This document shows, in pieces, positions 52,345 to 64,000 of a DNA stretch of 64,000 nt. Every line of letters begins with the position of its first letter. Position 1 is the stretch's first letter. The position numbers were made by a program, and so were the translations under genes. The notes under the pieces were generated by a model. The model was given only the letters and a program-made list of their open reading frames with translations. It was not told the origin of the DNA and did not search any database. Source of the DNA: Nemopilema nomurai (lineage: Eukaryota > Cnidaria > Scyphozoa > Rhizostomeae > Rhizostomatidae); NCBI GenBank assembly GCA_003864495.1, contig ML133496.1, forward strand, positions 193,122 to 257,121, in the 5' to 3' direction.

Positions 52345-52352
52345 CTTTTATA
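52345..52352 (-). promoter_or_regulatory. TATA box of the 44-aa basic protein gene
   Basis: The minus strand reads TATAAAAG 85-92 bp upstream of the ATG, a good TATA box giving a 5' UTR of about 55-60 bases. Confidence 0.6.
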
Positions 52353-53772
52353 ACGATCGTCATTCTCGCTTCAAAAAACTTGCTATTCCAGGCTTTGTAC
52401 TGGAAATCCAACGCTGCAGTTGGTGAAAAATGCGATCCATCTGGATACGGGAATAACATGGCTGCTGATCGAAACGGCGTCGCTGATTGGTCAATTGGTC
52501 GTGAATTATAAAGTAGGCTAAACAGGTCAGAACAGGAACTCTCGAGTCAACGTCGAGCGTGTTGTTTCATGGGATGTAAACACCTCCGGGGGCGTCAACT
52601 AAAACTAGTTTAGGGCGTGTGTAATGGCGGCGCCACGAAGCGGGGCTGCAGTCTTCCGTCGGAGCTGCTTAACTCACCCGTCGAAAGATATTTAATAAAA
52701 AAAATTGGACGCAGCAAATCATTTATCGTACAAGCTAGTTTTCACATAGAATATAACGGCAGATTACTGCCGATCAAATTGCAGCGTCACCACAGAATAT
52801 CATAATATATCGTCAATATCGTCATCCTATTTTGTGACGTCACGTCATAATTTGTATGTTTCTGCATCTCTTTTCAACTGGGATTCTTTTTTCTTTTCGG
52901 TTACCATTTTCTAAGAGAGTTCTAGTTGCGTTTTCTCATTTTTGCGTAATCACTTGCCCCCTCCCAACCTTAAATATTGTTGGTTATTGGTTAGATTGCC
53001 TGTCCATATGCTTCATGCTTAGCTTTTGATATTAATCGCTCCGGCATTCCCTCTAAACTGCCGCATGCATGAATTCTAACAATAATAATAATGGAAACTT
53101 TTCATTTTCAATTCAAGTAAAACTAAAATTACAAATTTCACTATTACAAAGGTAATTTGCAATTGGCTAGCCTGGGTTTACAAAGAAAAGGACTATTACA
53201 AGCACAAACAAAATAAATTAACAACAAACAAAGAAGGAAAAAGTGTGTTCGTCATTGTTTGTTTTAGAAGTCGTCAGTAGCAGAGATCGTTAGAATTGAA
53301 GAAGTTCAGGATTATTCCAAGATTTATTTCTGCGGCAGAAAATGTAATAGGTAGTACGGATGGTTAAGTTGGATAGTTTGGAGATCATGAAGCGGAGACG
53401 ATTCTCGCTGATATCTAGAGCGTTGCACATGTCGATGAAAGAGGAGCAAGAGAGACCAAAGATACCTAGGGAACTGATAGAAAGATTAACAAACATAATA
53501 ATAATAATAGTAATAATAATAATACTGCACACATTCTGCGAAGAGCGCTCTCTATATAATAACTTTTTAAACATACACAATACATTACTTCAATTTCACC
53601 CACCTTAGGTCACTGGTATAAAATAGCAATTCAAAGGAAGCTTCAATAATAATAATACCTTTTTCAATTGTTAGTTTGACAATAGTGTAAACACTAACAT
53701 GAAGCAATTTAAGAGATTGCATTATGGAAGTCATTGACTGCAAGGGTTACGGGCGCATTGATTTTCGAAGTA
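52353..53772. other. Intergenic region with microsatellite, no gene seen
   Basis: Holds an (ATA)n/(AAT)n microsatellite at about 53496-53526 and short runs of AATAAT elsewhere. Open frames here lack splice or domain support. Confidence 0.45.
53496..53526. repeat. (AAT)n microsatellite
   Basis: About ten AAT/ATA triplets with one GTA interruption. Confidence 0.85.
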
Positions 53773-53994
53773 TCAATCCTTTATAAGAACTTTGAATTGA
53801 TTTGCATTTTTGGATGGTTTTGTTTCATTTGGAAGAGAATTCCAAACCTTTGGACCCAAAAAAATAATAGATTTTATACCATAACTTGTAGTTTTAACCT
53901 CTGGAACAGATAGAGTATCCATTTTTCGAATATTATAGCTGTTAGGCTTTGGGAGAAAGCAGTCTTTCATAAAGGCTGGATTAAAGTTGTACAA
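53773..53994 (-). pseudogene. LINE reverse-transcriptase C-terminal fragment
   Basis: A 73-codon frame contains IKSIIFLGPKVWNSLPNE followed by K-x-x-x-x-x-NQFKVLIKD. This matches the G-x-x-x-WNSLP-x-x-x-(R/K)-x-x-x-x-(F)K-x-x-(I/L)K block at the end of many non-LTR reverse transcriptases in invertebrate genomes. The polymerase motifs upstream are absent, so it is a 5'-truncated dead copy. Confidence 0.7.
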
Positions 53995-54929
53995 AGGCTG
54001 GATTAAACTTCTAGAGCTAATAGCGGAACATTCTAAACATCATATTTTTCGAAACAAGAAGCTTCAAGTCACCTCAAAGCGAGACGTTTTATAAATACTA
54101 CTCCATAAATACTACTACCCCCCCCCCCCCCCCAGTTTTGGCAGGCATTGTAGTCTGCAGTTTGATTACGAGTTCGTCTTCCCTTGGGTAGAAAAAATAT
54201 AAACGGTTTTGTAGATTAAAACAATAATGATTTATGTCATCAAACAACCAATTCAAATACTGCCTCAAATTTGTTAATTTGTTAAGTCTTATACAAAAAC
54301 TTGCTAACCATAATGATTCATTATCAAAGCCATAATGAGTTCTCTGCACAAATCTACCTGTCACTACTATACAATTACCTATTAGAATTTTAAAAAATAC
54401 TGTTTAAAGCATTCTCTTAACAAGAATATGGAAAATGTTTTGCAGCAATCTAACAAGACGACTCGTGTTTAATAATAAATGTGAAATTAGATTCAGAAAA
54501 CTTCACTGTAACATATCATTTCAAACCTAGGTAACAGCTTTTCAAAATGTAAGTGCCAGTAGAATTTAGATAAAATGGATGGGTGAGAGTTAATCATTAA
54601 ACTTGGTCAAATTAACTGAATAATAACTGGGCTTATTGAAATTGGGGCCAACAAGACAGTGATATAGTGATGTATAGAGCATGTAACATCAATCAACTGA
54701 GAAAACTGGTGCACATTAGTCTGTCTATTTGAAGTGCTATACTTTTCATTCAACTGCTTGACCAGCACAGCACAATAGACAAAGGAATCTAAATTTCTGG
54801 CAAACTGAATGCTGCGTAGATAGGCAATGACCTTAGCTGGTGCTGGTTTCTTAAGGACCACAACCTGTTCTTTCTACACACTTTGTTCTTGCCAATAACA
54901 CTGCAAGGCAAAAAGGCCTGATGGGATGT
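53995..54929. other. STIMATE 3' flank, no gene seen
   Basis: Contains a poly-C run of about 16 at 54118-54133. Presumably includes the STIMATE 3' UTR; no exon or clear polyadenylation signal is assigned. Confidence 0.45.
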
Positions 54930-57900
54930 TCATCTTACATAGTCACGTCGATGAAGCACATCATTGTCATCATTAACAAAAGTATCATGGGACTCATTAT
55001 CCATGAGACTATGAAGGACAACTTCATCATCGGAGGCATGTTCATCCTGAGGCCTTGACACAAACTTCACAGCATTACTTTCACCATTCACCATTGAAAC
55101 ATTCTTTCTTAATTTTCGATGCATCAGGAAATTGTCAACTATCCAAAACATGAGGGCCTAAAATCAAATTAGCAGGGATTGAAGTCTGGTGCAAAATCAT
55201 ACAAAGAGGGTACATATAGTTTAAATGGTCACTAATTACAAAAAGTGGGGCTTTTGCATTAGATTGTGAAACAAAGTCCATACAAAATGATGCAGGAGTC
55301 CCTTAAAAAAATAAGGAAGGAAGGAAAATAGAAGATGTAATGGCAACTCAAGAAAAGCTGGAGAAAAATCATAAAAAATAATAAATAGAGACAAATAATT
55401 CAAACCAATACAATGTGTTAACATCAATTTTCTATACTCACATTCATAACAAAAGGCACAATGAGCATAACCACTCCAGCTTCAAGTTTTGGGTGATATT
55501 TGAAGGGTGTGAGAATGAACTTTCTGACATCATCCCAAAAGGACAACTGCACAAGGAGCACAATCACACTTTTCTCAATCAGCATTACAATTATATACAC
55601 AGCACATTGTCGAAACCACCATGAGCGTTGAGGGGGATTGCCTATATAAGCATTGAATGCATGCTTTAGTAAAGTCGATCAGAAAATTCATTTCAAAAAC
55701 ATATTAAATCATTAAAGAAATACTGCCAATATGTGCAAGTACAGAAAAAAGTGTTGTTCATATCTGAAAAGTGACTAAACTTCACACCTTTAGAAGCCTG
55801 CTTTGTGCTTTGGAAGATGCAAATAAAATAGGATGAACCAAAACATAGACTTGCATTAGATTATTAGCAATGTTCTTAATGCTAGTTTTTGTGAGGCAGA
55901 AAGTTTTGATAGCCAAAACCATTCTCTTACCATACTCGCCAAACCGAAGAGACCGCCAACCATTGAACCTCCCAAAAATAGATGCCACTTTCAGGCAAAA
56001 CCAAATAATCACAAGGCCAATAGTTGTGTCAAGAAGGAAATTGATGAAATACCTGAATCAAATAAACAAGACAAAAGAAATTCTCAATGATAAGATTTAG
56101 GTGCATTTCTCTAATGAATAAAAGTTAATGCATTTTTCATTGGCTTTTCTGAAGATAATGACAACATTTTTAGGCATGAAACACCAACTGCTTGGATTCC
56201 TCCTGGTTTCTCTAGCATCATGCACATGTGAAGCAACAGTGTACAAAATTATCACAGCACCACAAACATGGCAACATGCATAACAGGGTCCATATCAAAA
56301 CCCAAACCCCCATTTCAAAGCCAGTAGGACCATATTGTGTATGCCTTAAAGCTATAGAGCAGTATTCCTTGACTTACATACTGTATCTATAGATTGGACC
56401 AACCATAAAGCTGGATTATTACCTTTTGGAGATGTTAAAGTAACCTGTTTACTTGGATTTTAGGCTTATTTCATTCACTGTATTGTCTTTCCCTTTGTTA
56501 TTACAACCATGATATTAACATTATCATGTCCTCCACTCTACTGCTTTCACTCTCCCCTCAATTTCTTATTTCCATCCTTTGTCTATTTTATCACATCAAC
56601 ACATCAGCACATCATACTCACCTTTCCTTTGCACTTCATGCTACTATGTTAATTGTCTGTCGTGTATACAAGCATGTATCTTAGTTCAAATAGTTCAGCC
56701 ATGATAAGCTCAGAAAAAGATAACTTGGTCTTTTCTGACACACCTCTCACTCTCAGCTTTCTGCTCGTTAATCAAGAAATCAAGAAAACATCGATGTTGC
56801 GAAGTCAACACCCCAGCTAAGCAGGAACCAACATGCAAAATCACTGTTTACTGTGTCTGGTCGTCAAATGCAATAAGGAATTAGCTAGTTGTCATCTGTA
56901 AGCAGACAGATTATTAAAATGTGATAATCCAGCTTTGTGACTTGTGTAATCCATATATACATATGGGTACTGGATAATGGCTTGAAAGCATATGCATCAT
57001 GTCTTTATTCTGGTTTTGAAGTGGAAATTTGGTTCTAATTGGGATCATGTTGCATAAAGTAGGTCTCTTGAAACAATTTTCAGGTAATTACGAGGACTTC
57101 CCTAACTCCTTCTGAACTGCAGGCACCCTTGCACCCATTTCAATTTAAATAGATAGGTCTGGATTGTTGGCTCAATTTCCCTGATAAATTACATTGACAC
57201 ATCCTAGTGAAACACAAGATATAATTCTGAAGATGTTGCTTTTGCAAGCTACCACTTTATGCAAAGCAAAAGAGATTCATTAATTCCTCTTTCAATTAGC
57301 ATCAAAGTATTTGAAACAACCAGCCAATTATCTTGTAACAATTCTCTGCCTGATATCAACAAATTGAGAAAATTATTGCCTACTGGCACAAACTTTCATT
57401 GGCTTCTGATTGACTGCCATATTAGCGAATTTAAGAAATTAACTGGAAAATATTCAAAATAAAGCAAAACAATCAAAACTGTTTAAATGTACCTACCAGG
57501 TACATGGATCTCCTTTGAAAGCACCAGCTAGAAACACATTGGCAAAGTGGATAATGACAGCTCCAACTGCCTGCTTTGAAGTGTCAAAAAACCTGGCACA
57601 TATATTTAGAACACAGTGACAAAGTGATGGTTGTAGCAAGTATTAGTGCGATTCGCTAAACAATAAGGCAAGCATTTAAAAATACAGTGGGGCTGTAGAT
57701 GTTGGTTACCCAAAAAATTTGAGCAAAATGAATGGCCAACTGGGTCACATATTTTGTAAAAACAAAAACTTATTATTGTCAAGCATTTCTAACTTCAAAA
57801 GATCTAGAGCAACCACTTGCTAATATTTACCCTTCTAACAGCAGACATACAATGATACATCAACTGCACATGGAGAAGGATTACAACCCTTGTAGAGGGT

Positions 57901-59027
57901 ATTGCTAAAACAACCTTAATGTTTACTTTGAGTAACTATGCTATTAGCATTTTGTTTCTATTGTTGACCATTTTCAACCTTTTGCTCCCCATACATATGG
58001 CAAATACAAGCCTCAAATATAACTATTTCATTCATAAATATCCTAACACAGCTCCAGAAGGGTAAGAATCTAAACTGGTGTTAAAAACACTTTTACATAC
58101 CATATTTTCAAAGGCCTTCTCTCTAGAGCTGGTTCTCTGAATCTTTTTACTACAAAATACACACAAAACATAAGGATATGCAACACATGATGTTAAATAT
58201 TTCTCTAGAGGAATCCCAAACAATCAATTTGCTAATTAAATTACCTTAAAACTGTATCTTCTCAAAATGCGCATGCTGCCATTACCTGCACAGCATGGCT
58301 TCATTGCAGCAATTGGTTTATCCCCCTGGTAATGCAACAATTGCTGGCAGCATTTCTTATCTTTGGTGGTATGATATGGGTGTTCATTCAAAGGGGCATT
58401 TGAAAAAGGCCAGTATAATACCAAACGAGGCCACCAGCATTCACTAGAATCCATCAACATTTTTGAATCTCTCTCAGTAATGTTAATAAAGGTCAGCTAG
58501 CTGACGGATTTTTTTAACAACATTTTAAACCGGTATTTCAATATTATCAACAGGCCGTTCAAATCCAAGAAGTGTTGGCTTTGGGTAATAAAATAAATCT
58601 TGTCACAAACCAGAAAAACGGGAGTTGATTTGTCATAGTCAAACCAATTTGCAAGGTCATATTACTGCGCATCGGTGCCATTGTTGGCAACCGGATTTGA
58701 AAATACCTGGATGACCAGGTGTAGTATTGAAAAATAAATGAAAGTCCAAGAAATAAACAAACTAGAAATAAATTCAGTCATCATAGACACAAACATGGCC
58801 GAAAAAAACTAAACTGGCAGCTAAAAATGTAAGTCCTCATCGACTTTATTCACATAACAGCATGATATCCATCACATATAATTACACTTACATATCAAAA
58901 TGCAAAACGCGGTGAAGGCGAGAATCCCTTGGAGTATGAGTCCAAAGCCATCATTCAGTTCACATCTAAATCTATAGTCTGGTCTGTTCTGTTCCTCCAG
59001 CATAGTTGAAACATTCGTCAGCCTCAT
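54930..59027 (-). CDS. STIMATE: STIMATE (TMEM110) store-operated calcium entry regulator (6 exons, about 276 aa)
   Basis: STIMATE is a multipass ER membrane protein that promotes STIM1 activation at ER-plasma-membrane junctions. Exons in transcript order: 59027-58892, 58149-58101, 57592-57497, 56052-55931, 55641-55442, 55157-54930; 831 bases, phases consistent. Family segments: [18 protein letters not shown] (TM1), [108 protein letters not shown], then NFLMHRK and an acidic cytosolic tail ending HRRDYVR. Human STIMATE (about 294 aa) has [23 protein letters not shown] and MFWVVDNFLM at matching positions. The start at 59027 ([10 protein letters not shown]) is preferred; an in-frame Met at 59003 or an upstream one at 59099 is possible. 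Confidence 0.93.
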
Positions 59028-59307
59028 CTCCTTTCCTAGTTGGTAAATACTTCTGCCTGCTTTTACGATAGAAAAGGAAATCGCAAAGGCTCTCGTCAAA
59101 GAGAGGCTGTGAAGTACTTCAAGTTATATTCACAAATGAATGGCGATCAAACAGCAGTAAGCAGTCTATCTAGAACTACACTACTCGCGAGTGAAAACAA
59201 TTTAGGGCGATTAAAAAATGTATATCTTTTGAAACACTCTTATTATCCTTTAAAATGGTCTAAATAACGCAGTAAAAGCATCATCGAGTTGCAAAATTTC
59301 AGCTCTC

Positions 59308-59313
59308 TTTATT
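59308..59313 (-). terminator. Polyadenylation signal of the unnamed 59-62 kb gene
   Basis: The minus strand reads AATAAA 55 bases past the stop codon at 59368, supporting a real 3' end. Confidence 0.5.
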
Positions 59314-59367
59314 CATTACAATTATTTATCAGAATTTGAAACCTCTGCGATTCGACCTTCTTGCAAA

Positions 59368-61943
59368 TTAATCGAGGTAAGCTCTGCGAAGAACAGCAAG
59401 GTCAGCAAGGTCATCTGATTCAATAAAACTTGCTAATTTTTCCTGAACTTGTACGGGTACAGGTATTTCAAATCAAAAGATAAAGCAACGTTTTAAGTCT
59501 TATTTGCGATAAAAATCTACAAAGAAAAAGCGACTTGAATTCATCGAGAACACAAAATAACAAATGTCATTCAATATTTGGTAATACTGTGTTATCTACA
59601 ACTAGTGCATATCTGACCATGATGAAAAATGATTATGAGTTTAAGAAGCACTTCAACTTTCGCCATATGATTTTTGAAATATAACATTTTGCAAATTATC
59701 CACCGAATATGGACTTGATTCAAAGGCACAACGACGGCCAAGTCACATGACGTTCAACAGTGAATCAAATTCAATTTCAATTCGATAACTAACATTTGCA
59801 TAACGAAAAACATACTTTTATTGAAAATTACAACTTAAATGTATTAAGCTGTGACGGACATCGATATTTTTTGCGGGTGAGGCGTGCAGTATGTCAGGTA
59901 AAGTTTACTCTAGACAATCTAACCAGCATGATTGTGTGTAGTTGGAAGGCTGTAATCACGAAAACAATCAAAGATTGATTTTTGTTATTAAGGAACATTT
60001 TTTTCTTATCCTGCTTGAAAAGCTATATTTCTTTATAACTTTCCTTACGGTGTTTTTCGCTAATGTATCAAAATTTAGCCTTTTTGCACGCCAACACAAT
60101 GTTTTGTATAGGCTCGAACCTATTGCATCGCAGCACTCTCAATAAAGACCTTCATGTCTTGGCGTCTGAAACTTCTTCGGTCTGCCAACCCTTGGCAAAT
60201 CTTTCACGATTCTAAATTTGAAGAACTTTTTGTATAGGCTACAGCGAAAGCTGCATTCCTTGAGCAGCCCACAATTGATGCAATTTCTTGGTAGCTTTTA
60301 CCATTACTTTTGTAAAAGATAATTTCCAGACTCTTCTCGTATGATATTTCACGACGTTTGACAACCATGTTCATGTTTCTGGCCTAGGAAAATTTTACGG
60401 TTAATCTTTTTCGAATAATGTGGTGAAATTGAAATACTTCTGTTTACTCAATGTCTTATGAAAGTTTCATGGAAATAGCCGGTTGTCGTACCTAATAAGA
60501 GAGGATCAAATGCATGTTTTTTAAAGCTTTTATCATGAGCGTCTTTCAAAACTTCGAATTGTCCCAAGACTTTTTGAACGGTAGTGTAGCAAGAGTTTTT
60601 CTATCGAAGAACTGGGGGTATTTGAGCAAAGTAGATAGACCACAGGCAGAGTCAGAAAAGTTGACGGCTCCATGCCTGGGATCGGTTTGCCCATTTTTGC
60701 TGTCAGTTGATAATGAGGAAGGTTTTCATTATAAAAATTGCGGCCGATGGAAAGCAATAATTTTTTTGGACTCTGATCACAGGATTTTGTAGTGATGACA
60801 AACAAACCTGGCAAAATGTTGTACTCGGTAAACATGACAATTGTGACAATAAGAAGAATCTGCAGTCGTGTGTAAGGTCAATGTGGCTTTTTTAGGAAAA
60901 TACCGCTATAGATGAAAAAGCAATTGGCATGTCTTTGAAACAATGTTAGAGAGTCACCTTCAGCTCCGAATAGTCAAGTCCAGCATCTTCACCGTAACCG
61001 TACTACTGTTACGTATCAAAAAAGTGGCTCGAATTGAAAACTAGGTACCAAAAAGACACGGTTATTCAGGGGCGGATCCAGTAAAAATTCGGACTGAGTT
61101 CTGAAAGGGTGTGGTCAAAAAAATTCTAGTCACGCCTCGTAAAAGTGCAAGTTTAACAATATGGCAGAATTATTAAACTATATGATAACTTCACGTACCC
61201 GAAATGCTGCATGGGTATTATCTGATCCTGGTATAGGCTCTGTGGCATATATACTGAGTACCAGAGCTTCAAGATTCGAATTATATTTCTGTGACAATGT
61301 TTTGTGGAGACCCTGGCACCCAAAGTATGTAGCGTACGGTATATTTCCTGTTGTTTAATTTTCTATTATTTTATATTACAGAAGTTTTGAAATAGCATTG
61401 CTTAAATAATTCGTAGCAGGTATTATTGAAGGCTTTAAGAAAAGATGGGGAGGGGGCAATTGAAGAAATCAATTCTTAAAATTTCAAGGTTTATTGGAAC
61501 CATACTTGAAGCAGAGCCGCTTTATGCTTATAATTGCAAACACATTCTCTAAGACAGATATTGACAATTTTGCTCAACTGTGTAAAGTCAAAATTTGTGA
61601 TTGGATTATTTTATCAACCTTAGCAATTTTAGTTTCAATACAAATATAATATCGAAGAACGAATAATTTAGATGAGTAGTACGTACTTTGCTCCAATAAT
61701 TTTAGGGTAAACAGACAGGTTCCAAGAGCATGATTCTCCTGCTCTGTTTGATATTTTCTCTGCTAAGAAAGACTCTGCAACAGCATCTCGTGGCCGCAGA
61801 ACTGCGTGTTCACTGCTCCAATTAGTTTTGGATAAATCTAAGATATATCTTAGCTTTGCATTCACCTTTAAACAATCTGCTAGACAGCTGCGAAGGTGGC
61901 AAAAGTCTGATGCGATTGCTATATCTACATCTGCAGTCGCCAT
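59368..61943 (-). CDS. Unidentified minus-strand gene, tentative exons
   Basis: Candidate exons in transcript order: a first exon from 61943 (start MATADVDIAIASDFCHLRSC in good Kozak context, open to 61668, donor unresolved), 61239-61199 (PIPGSDNTHAAFR), 61002-60958 (YGYGEDAGLDYSELK), and terminal 59442-59368 (EKLASFIESDDLADLAVLRR, then AYLD and TAA). The last three join in phase (0/0) with AG/GT borders, and an AATAAA follows the stop. The first exon would need to end in phase 1; the only fitting GT I saw (TGGAGCA|GTGAAC) is mediocre. No family is recognised. Transposon ends at 61067 and 62427 bracket part of this region, and a Tc1 remnant lies in the last intron, so some of it may be mobile-element sequence. 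Confidence 0.35.
60144..60374 (-). pseudogene. Tc1/mariner-like transposase N-terminal remnant
   Basis: From an ATG at 60374 the frame reads MVVKRREISYEKSLEIIFY and YQEIASIVGCSRNAAF, a helix-turn-helix typical of Tc1-like transposases (do not discriminate, proceed, act; S-x-x-x-IA-x-x-(L/V)-G). A frameshift near an A-run then moves to a second frame with VKDLPRVGRPKKFQTPRHEG, containing the GRPKK (GRPR-like) motif of the family. The frame stops at about 60144. No DDE catalytic domain is seen, so it is a broken fragment. Confidence 0.65.
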
Positions 61944-62427
61944 TCTGAATTCAAAATTGAACATGCTGCCAGTGCATCGTGGTCCGATGGTATACAATCA
62001 AAAACAATAAGCAGCCAATAAACGGCTGGATTATTGTGTTGTTTACTTACTTATATGGTATCATTTCCGAGTTCCGAATGCTGTTCTGACTGAGTTCCAT
62101 CCGCGTTCCAAATTAGATTTTCATTGTTTTATGCAACTCACTTCCGAGATTTCTACCCCCGCAGTGGCAGCGAAACCGCTGCCAAAGATGAGCGGCTTTC
62201 ATTTTGATTAAGGAGGCGGATAGGAGAGAAGACAAGAAGGAAGATTAAGGCGAAACAAGTATCAAAGCTCTATTCAGTGTTTTCAAGGAGCTGACTGTAC
62301 ATTGTCAGATGTTTTGCTAGATTCTTTTGCTGAAATGTATTTATGTTATATCAATCTTTCTATAAATTGACTCTGGAAAGCTGCCTGAGTTCCGGGCACC
62401 AAGGAACTCACTCTGGATCCGCCTCTG
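61067..62427. mobile_element. Possible hAT/MITE-like element bounded by 15-bp inverted repeats
   Basis: CAGGGGCGGATCCAG at 61067-61081 is matched in inverse orientation by CTGGATCCGCCTCTG at 62413-62427 (one mismatch). No clean target-site duplication is visible and no transposase is found inside. Either this is a 1.36-kb non-autonomous element, or the two ends belong to separate insertions, which the tentative exons inside would favour. Confidence 0.5.
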
Positions 62428-62635
62428 GTTACGAATAACTTTTTTGTTGGGATGCTAATAAAGTACCATTTTATTAATTGGGAATCGGTTTTGAACAGTC
62501 TGCAGTTAAGGCTGCAAATTTTTACACACTGCAATGTTTATGCTTTGAGCTTTTACAGCAATTTTAAGCTAGATTTCAGCGATGCAGTCTGCTTATTAAC
62601 ACTTATTTCTGGTCAGCTTTTAGCAAACCACTATT

Positions 62636-63238
62636 CAGGCGCGGATCTAGCTAAATTTTTGACCGGTTTCCTGGTGCTTTCCCCGTTCCCTCTTATATTT
62701 TGGTCTCTATGTACATGCTTTTGAAAAAAATATACTTTCGCAATAACTCTTCTGCTTCCTGGTCGAATTATGCTTTTTAGCCACCGGTTTTTTCGCGTAA
62801 GGGAAACATATGGCCACCAGTTTTCACAGGTTTGCAGGAAACAATAGCCACCGGTTTCAGAATTGGAGCATAGATAGCATTCTGCAAACTGTCACTTGAA
62901 GTGACGACTGATTTCCGCGATTTTGAATTCCTCGGTTACTTTGGAATAAAAGACAAATTGAACAGGAAACTGGAAAGTCTGCCGCAATATCTGGAAAGAG
63001 GGAGTGCTGTCCACACGAAATTGAGTAATTCTTTCTACCACTATTTCTGCATCGTTTTACTGCCCTGCTTTCATTCAGGGTTTAAACATAGAAATTTCAG
63101 TCATTAGTCAGTCAAGGGAAAAGAAAGATAAAGTTGGAATTAAAATTCTAGATACCAATTCAAAATTCGCAGAGAAACATAGCTCTGAGAATAGACCGGT
63201 TTTTTTAAACCTGTGCATCCGGTCTAGATCCGCGCCTG
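62636..63238. mobile_element. 603-bp MITE-like element with perfect 15-bp terminal inverted repeats
   Basis: CAGGCGCGGATCTAG (62636-62650) is perfectly inverted at 63224-63238. The flanking 8-mers CCACTATT and CGACTATA match at 6 of 8 positions, consistent with an aged 8-bp hAT-type target duplication. Inside, ACCGGTTT-type motifs recur near both ends (about 62660, 62780, 62851, 63195), as subterminal transposase sites do. No coding capacity. The terminal repeats are related to those at 61067. Confidence 0.75.
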
Positions 63239-63437
63239 CGACTATATGCTTCTTTTCGGTTTGAAATTAAATAAGTTAAAAGTAAAAAAGAGAAAAAGTA
63301 GAATATTCGAATTTAATGGTATAAATTACAATAAATGGCGCTTCGAAAAACTTTAACCCTAGCCATCTTGAACTCTATTTTTCTAAAGGATAAAAGTATA
63401 AACAGTAGTACTCTGTCGAAACAAAAAAGTTCTGTTT

Positions 63438-63443
63438 TTTATT
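63438..63443 (-). terminator. Polyadenylation signal of the gene at the right edge
   Basis: The minus strand reads AATAAA about 95 bases past the stop codon at 63536. Confidence 0.5.
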
Positions 63444-63535
63444 CAAATCCAAATTTTATCCATCAAAAAGCATTGACGATATGGCAAATTATTACAAGTT
63501 ATAATCTATAGATACAAAAATGCACAGTAAATTAG

Positions 63536-64000
63536 CTAAATATCATTCAGTTCAGACCAATCATATGCTTGAGAATCGTCCATATCTGCGGCTCTGAAGC
63601 TTTGTGCTTTGATCTCAGGCAAGGGACTGTGAAGATTTTGTCCTTCGAAGCTTTCCCTTTCCACCTGTGCGGTTTTGTGGAGCTCTTGAAGCTGGGGAAT
63701 TCAAAAAGGAAACTGGAAATGAAAAATTCTACATTTGGCTTATGATAACTGGGAATATAAAATCTAAAAAGTGGGAGTCTGTTTACTTTCCTAAAGTTGG
63801 AATTCTAACTGAGTACACGAATACCTCTCGTAGACCTAGCCATAAAGAGCTTTGTATCATAGGCAAGCAACAAATTAGAATTCGTTGCAGCGATGGACAA
63901 GCAAGGACAAAAACTGAAAGAAGACAAAACTGAAAGAAGACAAAAACAGCTACGTACCAACAGCCTGAAGCACCTTGGTAATGTCCAGCTGCACCTTCAG
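63536..64000 (-). CDS. 3' end of an unidentified gene entering from the right edge
   Basis: Two exons on the minus strand: 64000 to 63958 (LKVQLDITKVLQAV, helical) with a GTACGT donor, then 63684-63536, reading ELHKTAQVERESFEGQNLHS, continuing through PEIKAQSFRAADMDDSQ and ending WSELNDI with TAG. The acceptor used is the second of two AGs seven bases apart (CCCCAGCTTCAAG); it alone keeps frame with the upstream exon as I read it. The segment looks like a coiled coil followed by an acidic tail. I do not recognise the family. A polyA signal follows the stop. Confidence 0.5.

Noticed and set aside
60533..60835. 100-codon minus-strand frame with LPGLFVITTKSCDQSPK
   Set aside because: No domain, no splice support in phase with the neighbouring candidate exons; probably chance in transposon-rich DNA.

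Overview
This is a window of intron-rich, AT-rich animal (metazoan) nuclear DNA. It carries genes for POC5, CPT2, DCLRE1C/Artemis, a receptor tyrosine phosphatase, ATP synthase gamma, TMA7 and STIMATE. Introns are mostly GT-AG and short to medium in length. The (TTAGGG)n-type telomere motif, the LINE and DNA-transposon debris and the divergence from vertebrate proteins fit an early-branching invertebrate. An anthozoan cnidarian is my best guess, but nothing here proves a taxon. All gene models were assembled by hand from splice sites, reading phase and family similarity. I give exon coordinates so they can be checked.

Layout. On the plus strand, 44-2065 is the 3' part of POC5 (centriole) and 4480-9608 is CPT2 (mitochondrial fatty-acid import), lacking only its first presequence-coding exon. 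From about 10.5 to 27.1 kb there is a 16.6-kb head-to-tail satellite array, about 172 bp per unit and roughly 95 copies, with 4-mer and 8-mer higher-order repeats. An 18-bp minisatellite follows at 28.1-28.65 kb. On the minus strand, 34592-28844 is a 15-exon Artemis nuclease gene, 44548-35840 a receptor-type tyrosine phosphatase (three FN3 domains, one TM, tandem PTP domains), and 48849-45794 the ATP synthase gamma subunit. TMA7 (plus, 48961-50064) starts 111 bp from the ATP synthase gamma start codon on the opposite strand. A four-exon, 44-residue lysine/glycine-rich peptide gene lies at 52260-51515 (minus). STIMATE (minus, 59027-54930) follows, with a LINE fragment just beyond its 3' side.

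The last 5 kb is transposon-rich, with a Tc1-like transposase remnant and hAT/MITE-like terminal inverted repeats. It also holds exons of two minus-strand genes I could not name, each with a polyadenylation signal after the stop.

The genes are ordinary housekeeping or signalling loci that happen to be neighbours. No shared pathway is evident, apart from CPT2 and ATP synthase gamma both serving mitochondrial energy metabolism. The most unusual content is the satellite array. Each unit carries a perfect 14-bp palindrome, a heat-shock-element-like GAAnnTTC and, in most copies, a TATA-box-like motif.
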